Source: Streptococcus salivarius
GTDB lineage: Bacteria > Bacillota > Bacilli > Lactobacillales > Streptococcaceae
Length of the DNA: 64,000 nt
Direction: 5' to 3'
NCBI RefSeq assembly: GCF_009738225.1
Contig: NZ_CP018187.1
Span: 1,746,501-1,810,500, forward strand
Part shown: piece after piece, positions 37,711 to 47,091 of the stretch
How the letters are laid out: each line of letters begins with the position of its first letter
Numbering within the stretch: the first letter of the stretch is position 1
Position numbers and translations under genes: made by a program
The notes under the pieces: model-generated
Databases searched by the model: none
What the model saw: the letters and a program-made list of their open reading frames with translations, nothing else
What the model was told of the DNA's origin: nothing

Positions 37711-38991
37711 CTAAGTTTTCTTAACCACAACGACTGATTTGCAGACGGTATGATTTCCGTGAGTAACCATAAGGTCCAGATGCGCTCTACGTCTGGTCTC
37801 AGCGATAATACTTGGTGTAATCGTCACCTTGTCATCGATCTGAGCTGCCTGAAGAAAGTAAAACATCATCTCTTCAATCACAAGACCATTTTGCTCCTGC
37901 TTTTCCATGATACGATAGACAACCTCTTTAACCATCTCTGCAAGAACACCCTGAGTGAGGTTCCCAGAATTGTCAATCATAGTGGGCTCTACCTCAAAGC
38001 TGAAAGCATGCTTGTCCTGATTTAGGTTAGCTATCATTTGATCACTAAAGGTGTGCAAGTTGCCACGATTATTGTCCTGAAGTTCTTCCAAAACCTGACG
38101 ACGGGTGATAACACCTAGATAGTGTTTTTCTTCGTCCACAACAGGAATGATATCAAAGTCTTCAAAAATCATCTTTTGGGCAACAGTTGCCAGACTAGTC
38201 TCAAGTCTTGTCACCGTCGGCTTGGTCATGATTGCCTTAAGCATGGTCGTTGGTTGCTGATTAGACACATCCCGCATGGTGACAATCCCAATCACTTTTT
38301 CAGACTCAGATAGAATTGGGAAACGTACCAAGTTGGTCCGTTTAACCAAATTCTGAAAATCTCTGACCGTCATTTCTGGAGTCATGTAGTTGTAGTCTTC
38401 TCGTCTGGTATAGACTTGAGCTACAGTCTTGATATCTGTTTTGATACGAACATTCGAAAGCGCCTGGTTAATCATGGTTGCCACGGTAAAGGTATCGTAG
38501 GTTGTGACCATAACCGGAAATTGCTTCAAACGAGAAAGCTCTTTTACCCTATCGGAAACCTGAAAGCCCCCTGTCACTAGAATAGCATTATTGTGTTCCA
38601 GAGCAAGCAATTGAATATCCTCACGGTCCCCAACAATAAGAAGATCTCCCTTGGTGAGATAACGGGTGATATTCTCAATAGTCATGGCTCCAATATAGAA
38701 CTTACTGAAGACACGTTCCAGACCTTCATGACCAGAGATAACCTCAGACTCTGTAATCTCTGCAATCTCCGCAAAGGTCAGCCTGTCAAGGCGAACTTGA
38801 ACTTTCTTTTCAATTCGAACCGTCCCACTCCGAGGACGAGTCTCAACCAGCCCTCGATTTTCAGCTTCTTTAATGGCTCGATAGGCAGTTCCATCAGAAA
38901 CCTGTAAGTGATTTGAAATACTACGCACACTAACACGCTTACCGATAGGCAAGGCCTCAAGATAATCTAGAATTTCTTGGTGTTTACTCAC
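37711..38991 (-). CDS. spxR: SpxR-like transcription factor (HTH-DRTGG-CBS-hotdog)
   Basis: 426 aa from a GTG at 38991, chosen for AGGAGGAGAACT just upstream. Domains: winged helix (1-65, VSDGTAYRAIKEAENRGLV), DRTGG-like (about 75-170), two CBS modules (about 185-305, adenosyl-ligand type) and a C-terminal hotdog fold (320-426). This matches SpxR, which controls pyruvate oxidase expression in S. pneumoniae. Target in this species unknown. It overlaps the upstream GNAT gene by 8 nt. Confidence 0.85.
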   Translation of the reverse strand: MSKHQEILDYLEALPIGKRVSVRSISNHLQVSDGTAYRAIKEAENRGLVETRPRSGTVRIEKKVQVRLDRLTFAEIAEITESEVISGHEGLERVFSKFYIGAMTIENITRYLTKGDLLIVGDREDIQLLALEHNNAILVTGGFQVSDRVKELSRLKQFPVMVTTYDTFTVATMINQALSNVRIKTDIKTVAQVYTRREDYNYMTPEMTVRDFQNLVKRTNLVRFPILSESEKVIGIVTMRDVSNQQPTTMLKAIMTKPTVTRLETSLATVAQKMIFEDFDIIPVVDEEKHYLGVITRRQVLEELQDNNRGNLHTFSDQMIANLNQDKHAFSFEVEPTMIDNSGNLTQGVLAEMVKEVVYRIMEKQEQNGLVIEEMMFYFLQAAQIDDKVTITPSIIAETRRRAHLDLMVTHGNHTVCKSVVVVKKT

Positions 38992-39529
38992 AGTTCTCCT
39001 CCTTCTCAAAGCGGAGATAATCACGCATGGTACGAGTGTATCGGTCTGCTCCCTTAAAGCGGGACACAAGTTTAAAGCCTGATTTTTCCGCTACACGAAT
39101 CGATGCCTTATTTTCCAAATGGGCAATAAGAATAATACGTTCCATTCCCATAGCTGTCAAAGCCAAATCTGACAGACAGGTAACCGCCTCAGTCATTAGA
39201 CCTCTCCCCCAGTATGAGGCATTCAAAAAATAGCCAAGCTCTGCAGTCCGTTTCTGGACATCAATCTTTTCAAAACGAACAACGCCAATCATCTTATCTA
39301 ACTCTTTATCTACAATAGCCCATACACCTAGAGGTTCCTTCATGAAATAATGAACCAAAAGGCAATCCGTTTCATGCTGTGTTTGAGTGGCAGGAAAGAA
39401 AAATTGTAGATTCTGAGGATTTGATACAATTTCATGTAAATCAAAACGATCCAAAAAGATGAGTGGTCTAAAAGAAAGGCGCTCCGACTCAAAAAAGGCA
39501 AAAGCACCCAGACTAGTCCAAATATCCAT
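38984..39529 (-). CDS. RimJ/RimL-type GNAT acetyltransferase
   Basis: 181 aa from the ATG at 39529. N-terminal FESERLSFRPL and the acetyl-CoA region GYFLNASYWGRGLMTEAV identify the ribosomal-protein/aminoacyl acetyltransferase subgroup; substrate unknown. The ATG has no Shine-Dalgarno; a TGTTATAAT extended -10 ends 6 nt before it, so the transcript is probably leaderless. spxR follows with 8 nt overlap. Confidence 0.88.
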   Translation of the reverse strand: MDIWTSLGAFAFFESERLSFRPLIFLDRFDLHEIVSNPQNLQFFFPATQTQHETDCLLVHYFMKEPLGVWAIVDKELDKMIGVVRFEKIDVQKRTAELGYFLNASYWGRGLMTEAVTCLSDLALTAMGMERIILIAHLENKASIRVAEKSGFKLVSRFKGADRYTRTMRDYLRFEKEENCE

Positions 39530-39535
39530 GATAGT

Positions 39536-39541
39536 ATTATA
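39536..39541 (-). promoter_or_regulatory. Extended -10 of a leaderless transcript
   Basis: TGTTATAAT on the minus strand; the hexamer ends 6 nt before the GNAT ATG, placing the expected start site at or next to the A of the start codon. Confidence 0.6.
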
Positions 39542-39561
39542 ACACAGTTTTAAAAATGGAA

Positions 39562-39592
39562 AAAGGCTCAACCACTAGGGGTTGAACCTTAG
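39562..39592 (-). terminator. Terminator of murA
   Basis: AGGTTCAACC / GGTTGAGCCT stem on the minus strand followed by five U residues, immediately after the murA stop. Confidence 0.8.
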
Positions 39593-39594
39593 AC

Positions 39595-40857
39595 TTAATC
39601 TTCAATCAAACGAATATCTGCACCAAGGTCAGAAAGTTTCTCAATGATATTTGAATACCCGCGAAGGATAAACTCAATATTGGTAATTTCAGTTTGACCT
39701 TCTGCCATAAGACCCGCTGTAACAAGTGCCGCACCCGCACGCAAATCACTAGCTTTTACTGGTGCACCTGAAAGTTGCGTTGGACCATTGTAAACAATTT
39801 GTCCACCGAGTACTTGAATATCAGCACCCATACGAGCCAATTCAGGAACGTGATTCACACGTTTTTCATAAATTGTATCTATGATTTTTCCGCGACCACT
39901 TGCTTTCAATAACAATGGTGTCATAGGTTGTTGTAAATCTGTTGCAAAACCTGGATAAGGCGACGTCTTAATGTCAACAGGTTTTAGATCACCTTGCTCT
40001 TCCACAAAGATGGCATCTTCTTCAACGGTCATACGAACACCCATTGCTTCAAGTTTAGCAATAAAACTTTCAAGGTGTTCATAAAGAACATTTTTAACCT
40101 TAATTCCCTTACCAATAGCCGCGGCCATAGCAATGTAAGAACCCGCTTCAATACGGTCTGGAATAACCTGGTGACGAGTGCCATGTAAGCTTTCTACACC
40201 GTCAATCGTGATGACTTCTGTACCAGCGCCACGTACACGCGCGCCCATATTGTTAAGAAGAGTTGCTACATCAATAATCTCAGGTTCACGCGCCGCATTT
40301 TCAATAACCGTACGACCATCAGCCTTAGCCGCTGCCAACATGGTATTGATGGTCGCTCCAACACTGACTGTATCCATGTAGATATGAGCACCCTGAATGC
40401 GTTGACCAGCATCAGTCGCAATACGCATAGACTCTGCTTCATAGGAAATGCTAGCACCCATCGCTTCAAACGCCTTAAGGTGAAGGTCAATAGGACGTGG
40501 TCCCAAATCACAGCCACCAGGCAAACCTACTGTTGCTTGACCGTAACGTCCAAGCAAGCTACCGTAGAAATAGTAAGAAGCACGAAGGCTGTTAATCTTA
40601 CCAAATGGCATTGGCATATCCTTAACGCCTCGTGGATCAATTTCAAGTGTTTCGCCATCACGCTTAACAGAACCACCCATTACTTCTATAATTTCAATGA
40701 GGTTATCGACGTCGCTGATTGCTGGCACCCCATCAAGAGTAACCACTCCATCAGATAAAATGATGGCTGGAATCAATGCAACAACTGAATTTTTAGCCCC
40801 TGATACTGTAACTTCTCCCTGAAGTTTCTTACCACCATTGATGATAATTTTACGCAT
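39595..40857 (-). CDS. murA: UDP-N-acetylglucosamine 1-carboxyvinyltransferase
   Basis: 420 aa from the ATG at 40857; the ribosome site AAGAAAG is weak. The catalytic cysteine is in [16 protein letters not shown], the fosfomycin-modified residue of MurA. N-terminal [18 protein letters not shown] is conserved. It makes the first committed step of peptidoglycan synthesis; MurB and MurF are also in this window. Streptococci have two paralogues (MurA and MurZ); which one this is cannot be settled from sequence alone. It is downstream of comEC. Confidence 0.94.
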   Translation of the reverse strand: MRKIIINGGKKLQGEVTVSGAKNSVVALIPAIILSDGVVTLDGVPAISDVDNLIEIIEVMGGSVKRDGETLEIDPRGVKDMPMPFGKINSLRASYYFYGSLLGRYGQATVGLPGGCDLGPRPIDLHLKAFEAMGASISYEAESMRIATDAGQRIQGAHIYMDTVSVGATINTMLAAAKADGRTVIENAAREPEIIDVATLLNNMGARVRGAGTEVITIDGVESLHGTRHQVIPDRIEAGSYIAMAAAIGKGIKVKNVLYEHLESFIAKLEAMGVRMTVEEDAIFVEEQGDLKPVDIKTSPYPGFATDLQQPMTPLLLKASGRGKIIDTIYEKRVNHVPELARMGADIQVLGGQIVYNGPTQLSGAPVKASDLRAGAALVTAGLMAEGQTEITNIEFILRGYSNIIEKLSDLGADIRLIED

Positions 40858-40942
40858 ACTGTTCAATCTTTCTTATACTGGAATATTAGCCTTTACATTC
40901 TACCATAGATTGAGGTGCATGACAAATTAAGAACGCTAACAA

Positions 40943-43183
40943 TTATCGGACAGTTTCACTTGACCACTTAAACCACCCTTTAAAACGGATAGCACCGTTC
41001 TGGTCTGTTCGTAAAACCTTAATGTGACGTTCCTTAAAACGCTTCAAAGTTTCATCATTTGGATGTTTATAACGATTGTTCTCACCAGCTGAAACAAGGG
41101 CAAGGGTGGGCTGCAACTGGTCCAAAAACGCTTCAGACGAAGAACCCTTTGAACCGTGGTGTCCAGCCTTGAGGATACTTGCCTTTAAATTGGGATAACT
41201 GGCCATCAGTTCCTCCTCACCTTCTTTTTCCAAATCACCAGTAAACAGAAAACTGCTTCCTAATAGTTTTCCGTAAAGAACTATCGAATCGTTGTTACCA
41301 CCATCACCAACTTTATTTGGATAAAGAACCTGTAGCTTACTTCCCATCATGGGTAAGTTGTCTCCAGCCTTTAGAGTGCGAACTGGGCATTTTAAAGTTC
41401 GAAGTCGTTTCACAAAACTAGGCTTAGTCAAAGCTCCTTGACTGACACAGATTTCCTTAATCTTAAACCGCTTGGCTACTTCTTCCAAATCACCAATATG
41501 GTCTGTATCCGTATGAGTCAGAACCAGATGGTCAATTTGAGACACTCCTCTAGCCTGTAGGTAGGGAATCAAGGTTTTCTCCGCATTGCTCGTCTGGCTA
41601 GCCTCTTGCCATTTTTCCTTTGACCCGAAAGTCACCTTGCCACCCACATCAATTAGGATGGTATCGCCTTTCATACTCCTCAGAAAAATACTATCTCCCT
41701 GACCAACGTCAACCATAGTCACCTCATTGGTTAAAGGATGTTTGACCCAGACCATCAAAAGACCAAAAATCATCAAAAGGCAAATCCTAAACTGAGGCTT
41801 TTTCCAAAAATCAAAGAGCATAACCAATACAGCTATCATCAAGCCAAACTGAAACAAACTAGGTTTCCCTAAAATCAAAGGCTGGCCTATCCAGGATTGT
41901 ATCCAAGTCAAAAAGGTCTCCATCCATTCAAAAAGTGGGTTAATTTGAGAAAAGATTACTAGTCCTGAAAGGGCAAAGAAGACCGTCAAGACAGGCAAGA
42001 GAAAGCTATCAAATACTATCGAAAACATCGCCGTCAGAATTAAACTCACCGGTTGAAAGGTCCCATAATAGTAAGTTAGAAAAGGCAAAATCCCAAGACT
42101 CAATACCAAGCTCGTACAGATTGACTTTTGAAGAGATGACATCTCTTCAAAATCAAACAAACACAACAAGAAGGCATAGGAACAACTTAAAACACCTCCC
42201 ACTGTCAAAAGAAAATGAGGTAAAAAGAGAAACAATAGAAGCAAGGTTATCCCCATATTATCCAGTTTTTTAATACCAAACTCCGCTAACAAACTTTGAA
42301 TCAGGGAACGTAGGACTGAAGCTGTCCAACCTGTCATTAAACCATAGCATAAGGAAAAAGGCAGCAAGATAATAAATAGATAATCTTTAGGAAGGCCCAA
42401 GCGTAGGAGTCCATAGCGAAACCATCCCAGAAAAAATCCCACTTGCATCCCCGAAAGTGCGAATAGATGAATAATACCTAAGCTTGTGTAAAGCTGACTT
42501 TGCTCATCAAACTCCTTATCCAAATACCCAAAGAGCAAGCCTGTCATATAGTGTCTCATAGGATTAGGAAAGTGCGTCTGGATATGAACTAAAGCCCTCC
42601 TCCTCAATTGATGGAAAAAAGCTAGGGGAGATAGAGATTTTTGAGGTACCACTTGGTCCAAGCGCTCAATCTGAGCGATTCGATAAATACCTTGACTGGC
42701 TAGATAAGATTGATAATTAAACCCTTGAAAATTACGTTGACCAGTTGCTGTGGTTAACGTAATTTTCCCTTTTAATACTAGCGTTTGACTAGTAGTCTTG
42801 AAAAAATGCTGCTCCTTCTCAGATTTGAGTCGGTAAAAGACCTGATAGGTTTGTCCCTTTGCCTTACCGATAGCGGATAATTGCTCACCATTAACCGATA
42901 GCGTATCAGCAACCAGAGTCACCTGATTGATTTCAGCAGGGGCTTGTTTATCTTGTATGCTAGCTCTATGATGCAAGAATAAAAAGTAGACCAAAAAGAA
43001 ACTACCTACAAGTCCCACCAACTTTAGGGCTGTCTTATTCTTACAATGATGCTTCAAAAAACAGACCATCAGAAAGACAAAAGTCCCAATAGCATAAACA
43101 TTAGTGATAAAAATCGTAAAATAAAGGGCAGCTATTAAAAGAGACAAGGAAAAAAGACTGATTGGCGCTTTTTTAAGCCACAT
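40943..43183 (-). CDS. comEC: DNA uptake channel ComEC
   Basis: 746 aa, full length. An N-terminal OB-fold region, the Competence domain with about ten membrane segments (LFALSGMQVGFFLGW near residue 235) and a C-terminal metallo-beta-lactamase domain (VDVGQGDSIFL, LTHTDTDHIGDLEE, KAGHHGSKGSSSEAFLDQ). It passes single-stranded DNA across the membrane during transformation. It overlaps comEA by 11 nt and should be expressed with it under ComX. Confidence 0.95.
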   Translation of the reverse strand: MWLKKAPISLFSLSLLIAALYFTIFITNVYAIGTFVFLMVCFLKHHCKNKTALKLVGLVGSFFLVYFLFLHHRASIQDKQAPAEINQVTLVADTLSVNGEQLSAIGKAKGQTYQVFYRLKSEKEQHFFKTTSQTLVLKGKITLTTATGQRNFQGFNYQSYLASQGIYRIAQIERLDQVVPQKSLSPLAFFHQLRRRALVHIQTHFPNPMRHYMTGLLFGYLDKEFDEQSQLYTSLGIIHLFALSGMQVGFFLGWFRYGLLRLGLPKDYLFIILLPFSLCYGLMTGWTASVLRSLIQSLLAEFGIKKLDNMGITLLLLFLFLPHFLLTVGGVLSCSYAFLLCLFDFEEMSSLQKSICTSLVLSLGILPFLTYYYGTFQPVSLILTAMFSIVFDSFLLPVLTVFFALSGLVIFSQINPLFEWMETFLTWIQSWIGQPLILGKPSLFQFGLMIAVLVMLFDFWKKPQFRICLLMIFGLLMVWVKHPLTNEVTMVDVGQGDSIFLRSMKGDTILIDVGGKVTFGSKEKWQEASQTSNAEKTLIPYLQARGVSQIDHLVLTHTDTDHIGDLEEVAKRFKIKEICVSQGALTKPSFVKRLRTLKCPVRTLKAGDNLPMMGSKLQVLYPNKVGDGGNNDSIVLYGKLLGSSFLFTGDLEKEGEEELMASYPNLKASILKAGHHGSKGSSSEAFLDQLQPTLALVSAGENNRYKHPNDETLKRFKERHIKVLRTDQNGAIRFKGWFKWSSETVR

Positions 43184-43868
43184 AGATGGACTCTCTGATT
43201 TTATCTAACGTTTTATCACCAATTCCTGAAACATTTTTCAGGTCATCTACGGACTGAAAGCCGCCATGACTTTCGCGATAGGCGATGATATCCTCTGCTC
43301 GCTTAGCTCCAATTCCAGAAATGGTTTGCAATTCCTCTGCAGTCGCTGTATTTAAGTTAATTTTCCCATCCTTAGCATTAGTTTGCCCTCCCTTGTCAGA
43401 CACCTGACTAGTTCCTGATTGACCAAGGACAGAAAGGTTTTCATCCTTAGTTGCCACATAGATAACCTCTTCGTCTGACAAGCTTGCGGCTAAATTAATA
43501 CTCTTAGCATCCGCATCCTCAGTCATTCCTCCAGCGACCTTGATGGCATCAGTTACCCTAGCGCTTGCTTTTAAGGTATAAACACCTGGATTAGCCACAG
43601 CCCCCTTAACATCCACTGTTACTTTTGACTTATCCTTTTCACTTTCTTCAGTCTTTGACTGAGAAGACACTTCAGTAAGTGATTTTGACCCTTCTTTGGA
43701 TGAGGAGGTTGACAATGTTGTCACATCTGTATAAGACGTCTCCGCCTCCATGCTGTTGCCGGCACCACAAGTCATCCATAGAAAGAAGCAAAAAATCACC
43801 ATCAGTACAGCGATGACACTCACAAACAAACGATTATCTTTGACATAGGCTAGAATCTTTTCCTTCAC
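43173..43868 (-). CDS. comEA: Competence DNA receptor ComEA
   Basis: 231 aa from a GTG start with AAGGAG 7 nt upstream. One N-terminal membrane anchor (about 14-33), a Ser/Thr/Lys linker, a SLBB-like domain (VDVKGAVANPGVY) and a C-terminal double helix-hairpin-helix (INLNTATAEELQTISGIGAKRAEDII) that binds double-stranded DNA. A perfect cin-box precedes it. First gene of the comEA-comEC late competence operon. Confidence 0.95.
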   Translation of the reverse strand: MKEKILAYVKDNRLFVSVIAVLMVIFCFFLWMTCGAGNSMEAETSYTDVTTLSTSSSKEGSKSLTEVSSQSKTEESEKDKSKVTVDVKGAVANPGVYTLKASARVTDAIKVAGGMTEDADAKSINLAASLSDEEVIYVATKDENLSVLGQSGTSQVSDKGGQTNAKDGKINLNTATAEELQTISGIGAKRAEDIIAYRESHGGFQSVDDLKNVSGIGDKTLDKIRESIYVA

Positions 43869-43900
43869 GCTATTCTCCTTAATTGATATATTTTCTTTCT

Positions 43901-43908
43901 TATTCGTA
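43901..43908 (-). promoter_or_regulatory. ComX (SigX) cin-box
   Basis: TACGAATA on the minus strand, the exact streptococcal cin-box consensus, preceded by a run of T residues and 33 nt upstream of the comEA start. Confidence 0.88.
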
Positions 43909-43937
43909 AAAAATTTAAAAAATATATCAAAAAGTAA

Positions 43938-43975
43938 AAAAACTCCATCAGATCTATGTCTGATAGAGTTTTTAG
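43938..43975 (-). terminator. Terminator of plsC
   Basis: AAAACTCTATCAGA / TCTGATGGAGTTTTT on the minus strand with a T-run, immediately after the plsC stop. Confidence 0.8.
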
Positions 43976-43976
43976 C

Positions 43977-44732
43977 TTATTTCTGAGTTTCTTTGGCACG
44001 GTGTTTTTCAGGATTCCAAACAAAGCTAGCTACATATGAGAAAACCATGGTCAAAAGTACCGCAATGATAGCCACAATACCGAGAGGTACTCGGTAAATA
44101 TAAGTCAAAGGATTGGGTTTCTTGCCTGTTTGATAGCTCAAAGCTTCCTCATCAAGGCGATCAAATTCAGACTGGATACGACGAGCAACCTCTTGGATAT
44201 TTTCGTCATTCAAACGCTTCAAATCTGAAATATCAATGGGATTACCATAGTTCATATCCACACGTTCACCTGTCAAGAGCCCCTTGAGTTCACGAGGTCC
44301 TTGATAGACAACCGGCATAATCTTAACCTTAGCCATCTTAGCGATAACTGCAACCCCACCCTTAACATCAGATGAATGGCGGCTACCACTTGGGAACATA
44401 ATCAAACTACGGTTACTCTTCTTAAGCATGTTAACAGGGTACTTGATAGCTTCTTGACCAGGATTTTCACGGTCAATTGGGAAGGCTCCACACATACGGA
44501 TCCACCAACCAAAGATACGACTCTTGAAGAGTTCTTTCTTAGCCATGAAAATAAACTGCTTAGGACGGGCTGAAAAAGCCATATAAACAGGGTCCCACCA
44601 AGTTCTGTGCGGAGCAACCAAGATATAGTTTTCATCCTTGTTCAATAATTTATCGCGATTGTGGTAATGGGCATTACCATTGATAATCCAAAGAAGGAAG
44701 ACAACAAGCCCACGTAAATAAGCGTAAAACAC
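43977..44732 (-). CDS. plsC: 1-acyl-sn-glycerol-3-phosphate acyltransferase
   Basis: 251 aa. Acyltransferase motif I APHRTWWDP (HxxxxD variant H-R-T-W-W-D), motif III region FPSGSRHS (in place of the usual FPEGTRS) and a C-terminal membrane helix near 222-243. It makes phosphatidic acid. The altered motif III suggests some drift from E. coli PlsC. In streptococci it often lies next to comEA-comEC, as here. Confidence 0.88.
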   Translation of the reverse strand: MFYAYLRGLVVFLLWIINGNAHYHNRDKLLNKDENYILVAPHRTWWDPVYMAFSARPKQFIFMAKKELFKSRIFGWWIRMCGAFPIDRENPGQEAIKYPVNMLKKSNRSLIMFPSGSRHSSDVKGGVAVIAKMAKVKIMPVVYQGPRELKGLLTGERVDMNYGNPIDISDLKRLNDENIQEVARRIQSEFDRLDEEALSYQTGKKPNPLTYIYRVPLGIVAIIAVLLTMVFSYVASFVWNPEKHRAKETQK

Positions 44733-44849
44733 GTTTTTACCTCTTTTTCTACAAGTTTTTTACTATTATACCAAAAAAGGAGCTCTTTTTTCACCGAATT
44801 TCTTTGTAAAAGTCTTGAAAATGGTGTGGCACTTTCTAATAGTTTGAGC

Positions 44850-44855
44850 TATAAT
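44850..44855 (+). promoter_or_regulatory. -10 hexamer of the pgdA leaderless transcript
   Basis: TATAAT ends 6 nt before the pgdA ATG at 44862; no Shine-Dalgarno intervenes. Confidence 0.55.
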
Positions 44856-44861
44856 GTAACT

Positions 44862-45797
44862 ATGAAAAAAAGTATTGAGATTATAGGGAAAAATCGAAAG
44901 GCACTTAATCTTTGCCTCATTATTGCAAACTTGGCTGTTCTGGCTATCCTAGGCTTTGTCCTATTCCAACGCCATAACACGAAATCTGAACAAGTAGCCA
45001 AGGCTGAAAAGACTGAACAAGTCGCTAATAGCACAAGCTCATCTTCAGAAAAAGCTAAAGAAGATGATGAAACACAACTCAAGAAAGGTAGTAACCACAG
45101 CATTGCAGCTTCTGACTATGCTTACGATGTTACTGCTGTGAATAACACTATTCGAGGCCAGTCTCAGGATATCGACGACAAGGTAGTCTTTTTAACATTT
45201 GACGATGGGATTGATCCAACACTGACCCCACAAGTCATGAGTATTTTGAAAGAATACGGTGTTCACGCCACATTCTTCCACATTGGTTACACCATTACAC
45301 AAGAAAATGCGGACATCCTCAAACGCCAAATTACAGAAGGACATGCGATTGCCAACCATAGCCTCAGCCATAACTTTAATCTCCTTTATCCAGGACGTGT
45401 TCCTAATCAAAGTCAGATTGTTTCTGAGGTTAACCAAACCATGGCTAATTTCCAAGCCATCCTAGGTAAAGACTTCAAGACAAGAATCTTCCGTTATCCT
45501 GGTGGTCATATGTCATGGCAAGGTTTAGAAAGTACTGACCAAGCTCTCGCCAAGGAAGGTGTCCAGTGGATTGACTGGAACATGCTTTGTGGTGATGCAG
45601 AACCAGCCTCTGTTCGCCCAACGACATCTGAAACCATGATGGCCTACTTGGATGGTTCACAAAAATATTTCCCTGAGAGTCATGTTAAGGTTGTGCTTAT
45701 GCACGACACTGCTGGTAAGGAGCTCACAGTTCAGACCCTTCCACAAATTATCGAATACTTCAAAGATCAAGGTTACACCTTTGGTGTCCTAGAGTAA
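44862..45797 (+). CDS. pgdA: Peptidoglycan/polysaccharide N-deacetylase
   Basis: 311 aa from the ATG at 44862. An N-terminal membrane anchor (about 17-37), a Ser/Glu/Lys linker and a NodB (CE4) domain. Metal and catalytic motifs: TFDDGID (motif 1), HAIANHSLSH (motif 2, HSxxH), RYPGGHMSW (motif 3) and VVLMHDTAG (motif 5). It removes acetyl groups from cell-wall GlcNAc, raising lysozyme resistance. The mRNA appears leaderless. Confidence 0.9.
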   Translation: MKKSIEIIGKNRKALNLCLIIANLAVLAILGFVLFQRHNTKSEQVAKAEKTEQVANSTSSSSEKAKEDDETQLKKGSNHSIAASDYAYDVTAVNNTIRGQSQDIDDKVVFLTFDDGIDPTLTPQVMSILKEYGVHATFFHIGYTITQENADILKRQITEGHAIANHSLSHNFNLLYPGRVPNQSQIVSEVNQTMANFQAILGKDFKTRIFRYPGGHMSWQGLESTDQALAKEGVQWIDWNMLCGDAEPASVRPTTSETMMAYLDGSQKYFPESHVKVVLMHDTAGKELTVQTLPQIIEYFKDQGYTFGVLE

Positions 45798-45809
45798 TCA
45801 CTCACAACA

Positions 45810-45834
45810 GTTCCTTTGGGAGCTGTTTTTTGTT
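45810..45834 (+). terminator. Terminator of pgdA
   Basis: ACAGTTCC / GGGAGCTGT with a T6 run. Its tail overlaps the trmN6 promoter. Confidence 0.7.
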
Positions 45835-45846
45835 ACAATAAAAGCT

Positions 45847-46611
45847 ATGACAAACCCAATTTTAAAAGATGGAGAACGCATTGACCAACTCTTCTCCACA
45901 GATGTAAAAATCATTCAAAATAAGGAGGTCTTCAGCTATTCTATCGACAGTGTCCTCCTCTCGCGATTCCCAAAAATTCCAAAGAAGGGGTTAATCGTCG
46001 ACCTCTGTTCGGGAAATGGTGCCGTTGGCCTCTTTGCTAGTACACGAACTGAAGCACCAATTACCTTGGTTGAGCTACAAGAACGCTTGGCTGACATGGC
46101 TAAACGTTCCGTCACTCTTAACCAACTAGAGGACCAGGTGACCGTTGTTAATGACGACCTGAAAAATTTGCTTGACCATGCTCCACGATCTCAGGTGGAC
46201 CTTATTCTCTGTAACCCACCCTACTTTAAGGCGACAGAAACGTCCAAGAAGAATCTGTCCGAGCACTACCTCTTGGCCCGTCACGAAATCACAACCAATC
46301 TAGAGGAAATTTGCCAGGTCGCTCGTCATGCCCTCAAATCCAATGGACGCATTGCCATGGTACATCGCCCAGATCGTTTTTTGGATATCATCGACACCAT
46401 GCGCCAGTATAATCTAGCACCTAAACGCATCCAGTTTATCTATCCTAAGATGGGACGTGAGGCAAATATGCTCCTGATTGAAGCCATTAAAGACGGCTCG
46501 ACAGATGGCTTGAAAATCCTTCCACCACTCTTTGTGCATAAGGAAAATGGCGATTATACTGACGAAATTTATGAGATTTACTTTGGAAAAAAGACTGAGG
46601 GTGAGTCCTAA
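45847..46611 (+). CDS. trmN6: tRNA1(Val) A37 N6-methyltransferase family protein
   Basis: 254 aa, class I methyltransferase. SAM motif IVDLCSGNGAVGLF and the adenine-N6 catalytic motif LILCNPPYF (NPPY) are intact, as in TrmN6 (YfiC/YabB). The ATG has no Shine-Dalgarno; TGTTACAAT ends 7 nt before it, so the mRNA may be leaderless. The GIY-YIG gene follows at 3 nt, a very common Firmicute pair. Confidence 0.9.
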   Translation: MTNPILKDGERIDQLFSTDVKIIQNKEVFSYSIDSVLLSRFPKIPKKGLIVDLCSGNGAVGLFASTRTEAPITLVELQERLADMAKRSVTLNQLEDQVTVVNDDLKNLLDHAPRSQVDLILCNPPYFKATETSKKNLSEHYLLARHEITTNLEEICQVARHALKSNGRIAMVHRPDRFLDIIDTMRQYNLAPKRIQFIYPKMGREANMLLIEAIKDGSTDGLKILPPLFVHKENGDYTDEIYEIYFGKKTEGES

Positions 46612-46614
46612 ACG

Positions 46615-46884
46615 ATGACAGAAAAGGATAGCAAGGCCTACATGTATGTGGTTGAGTGTGCTGATGGCACCCTCTATACAGGCTACACCACAGATGTCGA
46701 ACGCCGCCTCAAAACCCATAACTCAGGCAAGGGCGCTAAGTATACCAGAGCTCGCCTACCAGTTAAACTCCTCTACTCAGAAGCCTTCGCTAGCAAGCCT
46801 GAAGCCATGAGCGCCGAAGCACTCTTTAAGAAAAAAAGCCGAGAGAAAAAACTAGCCTATATCAAAGAACACACGGAAAAATAA
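46615..46884 (+). CDS. GIY-YIG domain nuclease (YhbQ/UPF0213 type)
   Basis: 89 aa, a single GIY-YIG domain: [17 protein letters not shown], with the catalytic R of [10 protein letters not shown] and the E of [12 protein letters not shown]. Small stand-alone members may act in DNA repair. It is translationally linked to trmN6 (3-nt gap). Confidence 0.9.
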   Translation: MTEKDSKAYMYVVECADGTLYTGYTTDVERRLKTHNSGKGAKYTRARLPVKLLYSEAFASKPEAMSAEALFKKKSREKKLAYIKEHTEK

Positions 46885-46899
46885 CCGTGTGTTTTTTTG
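46870..46899 (+). terminator. Terminator of the trmN6-GIY-YIG operon
   Basis: ACACGG / CCGTGT around AAAAATAA followed by seven T residues; it overlaps the end of the GIY-YIG gene. Confidence 0.8.
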
Positions 46900-46958
46900 A
46901 ATTTACTTGAGACTACTACTTCTACTTTCTAATAATAACTATTTTACACTTAAAATGT

Positions 46959-46986
46959 TTGCGCTTTCATAAAAAAATACTATAAT
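46959..46986 (+). promoter_or_regulatory. Orphan sigma-A promoter
   Basis: TTGCGC (46959-46964) and TATAAT (46981-46986), 16 nt apart, with no protein gene downstream on this strand. It would drive the candidate small RNA below. Confidence 0.5.
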
Positions 46987-46992
46987 TAGGAA

Positions 46993-47091
46993 CTTTGAAA
47001 AAGTTCGCTGACGTCCGCACTCACCTAAGGGAAGTCTCAAAAAATAGGTATATAAAAAAACGCTCTATTTTCATAGAGCGTTTTCATTGTT
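46993..47091 (+). ncRNA. Candidate small RNA of ~100 nt
   Basis: It starts after an orphan promoter, has a 5' hairpin GAACTTT / AAAGTTC and ends at the hairpin AACGCTCTAT / ATAGAGCGTT. No ATG is present. The terminator has a weaker U-run on this strand than on the cshA strand, so termination is less sure. No known RNA family recognised. Confidence 0.4.
47056..47090 (-). terminator. Terminator of cshA
   Basis: AAAACGCTCTAT / ATAGAGCGTTTT with seven U residues on the minus strand, just past the cshA stop. Confidence 0.85.
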
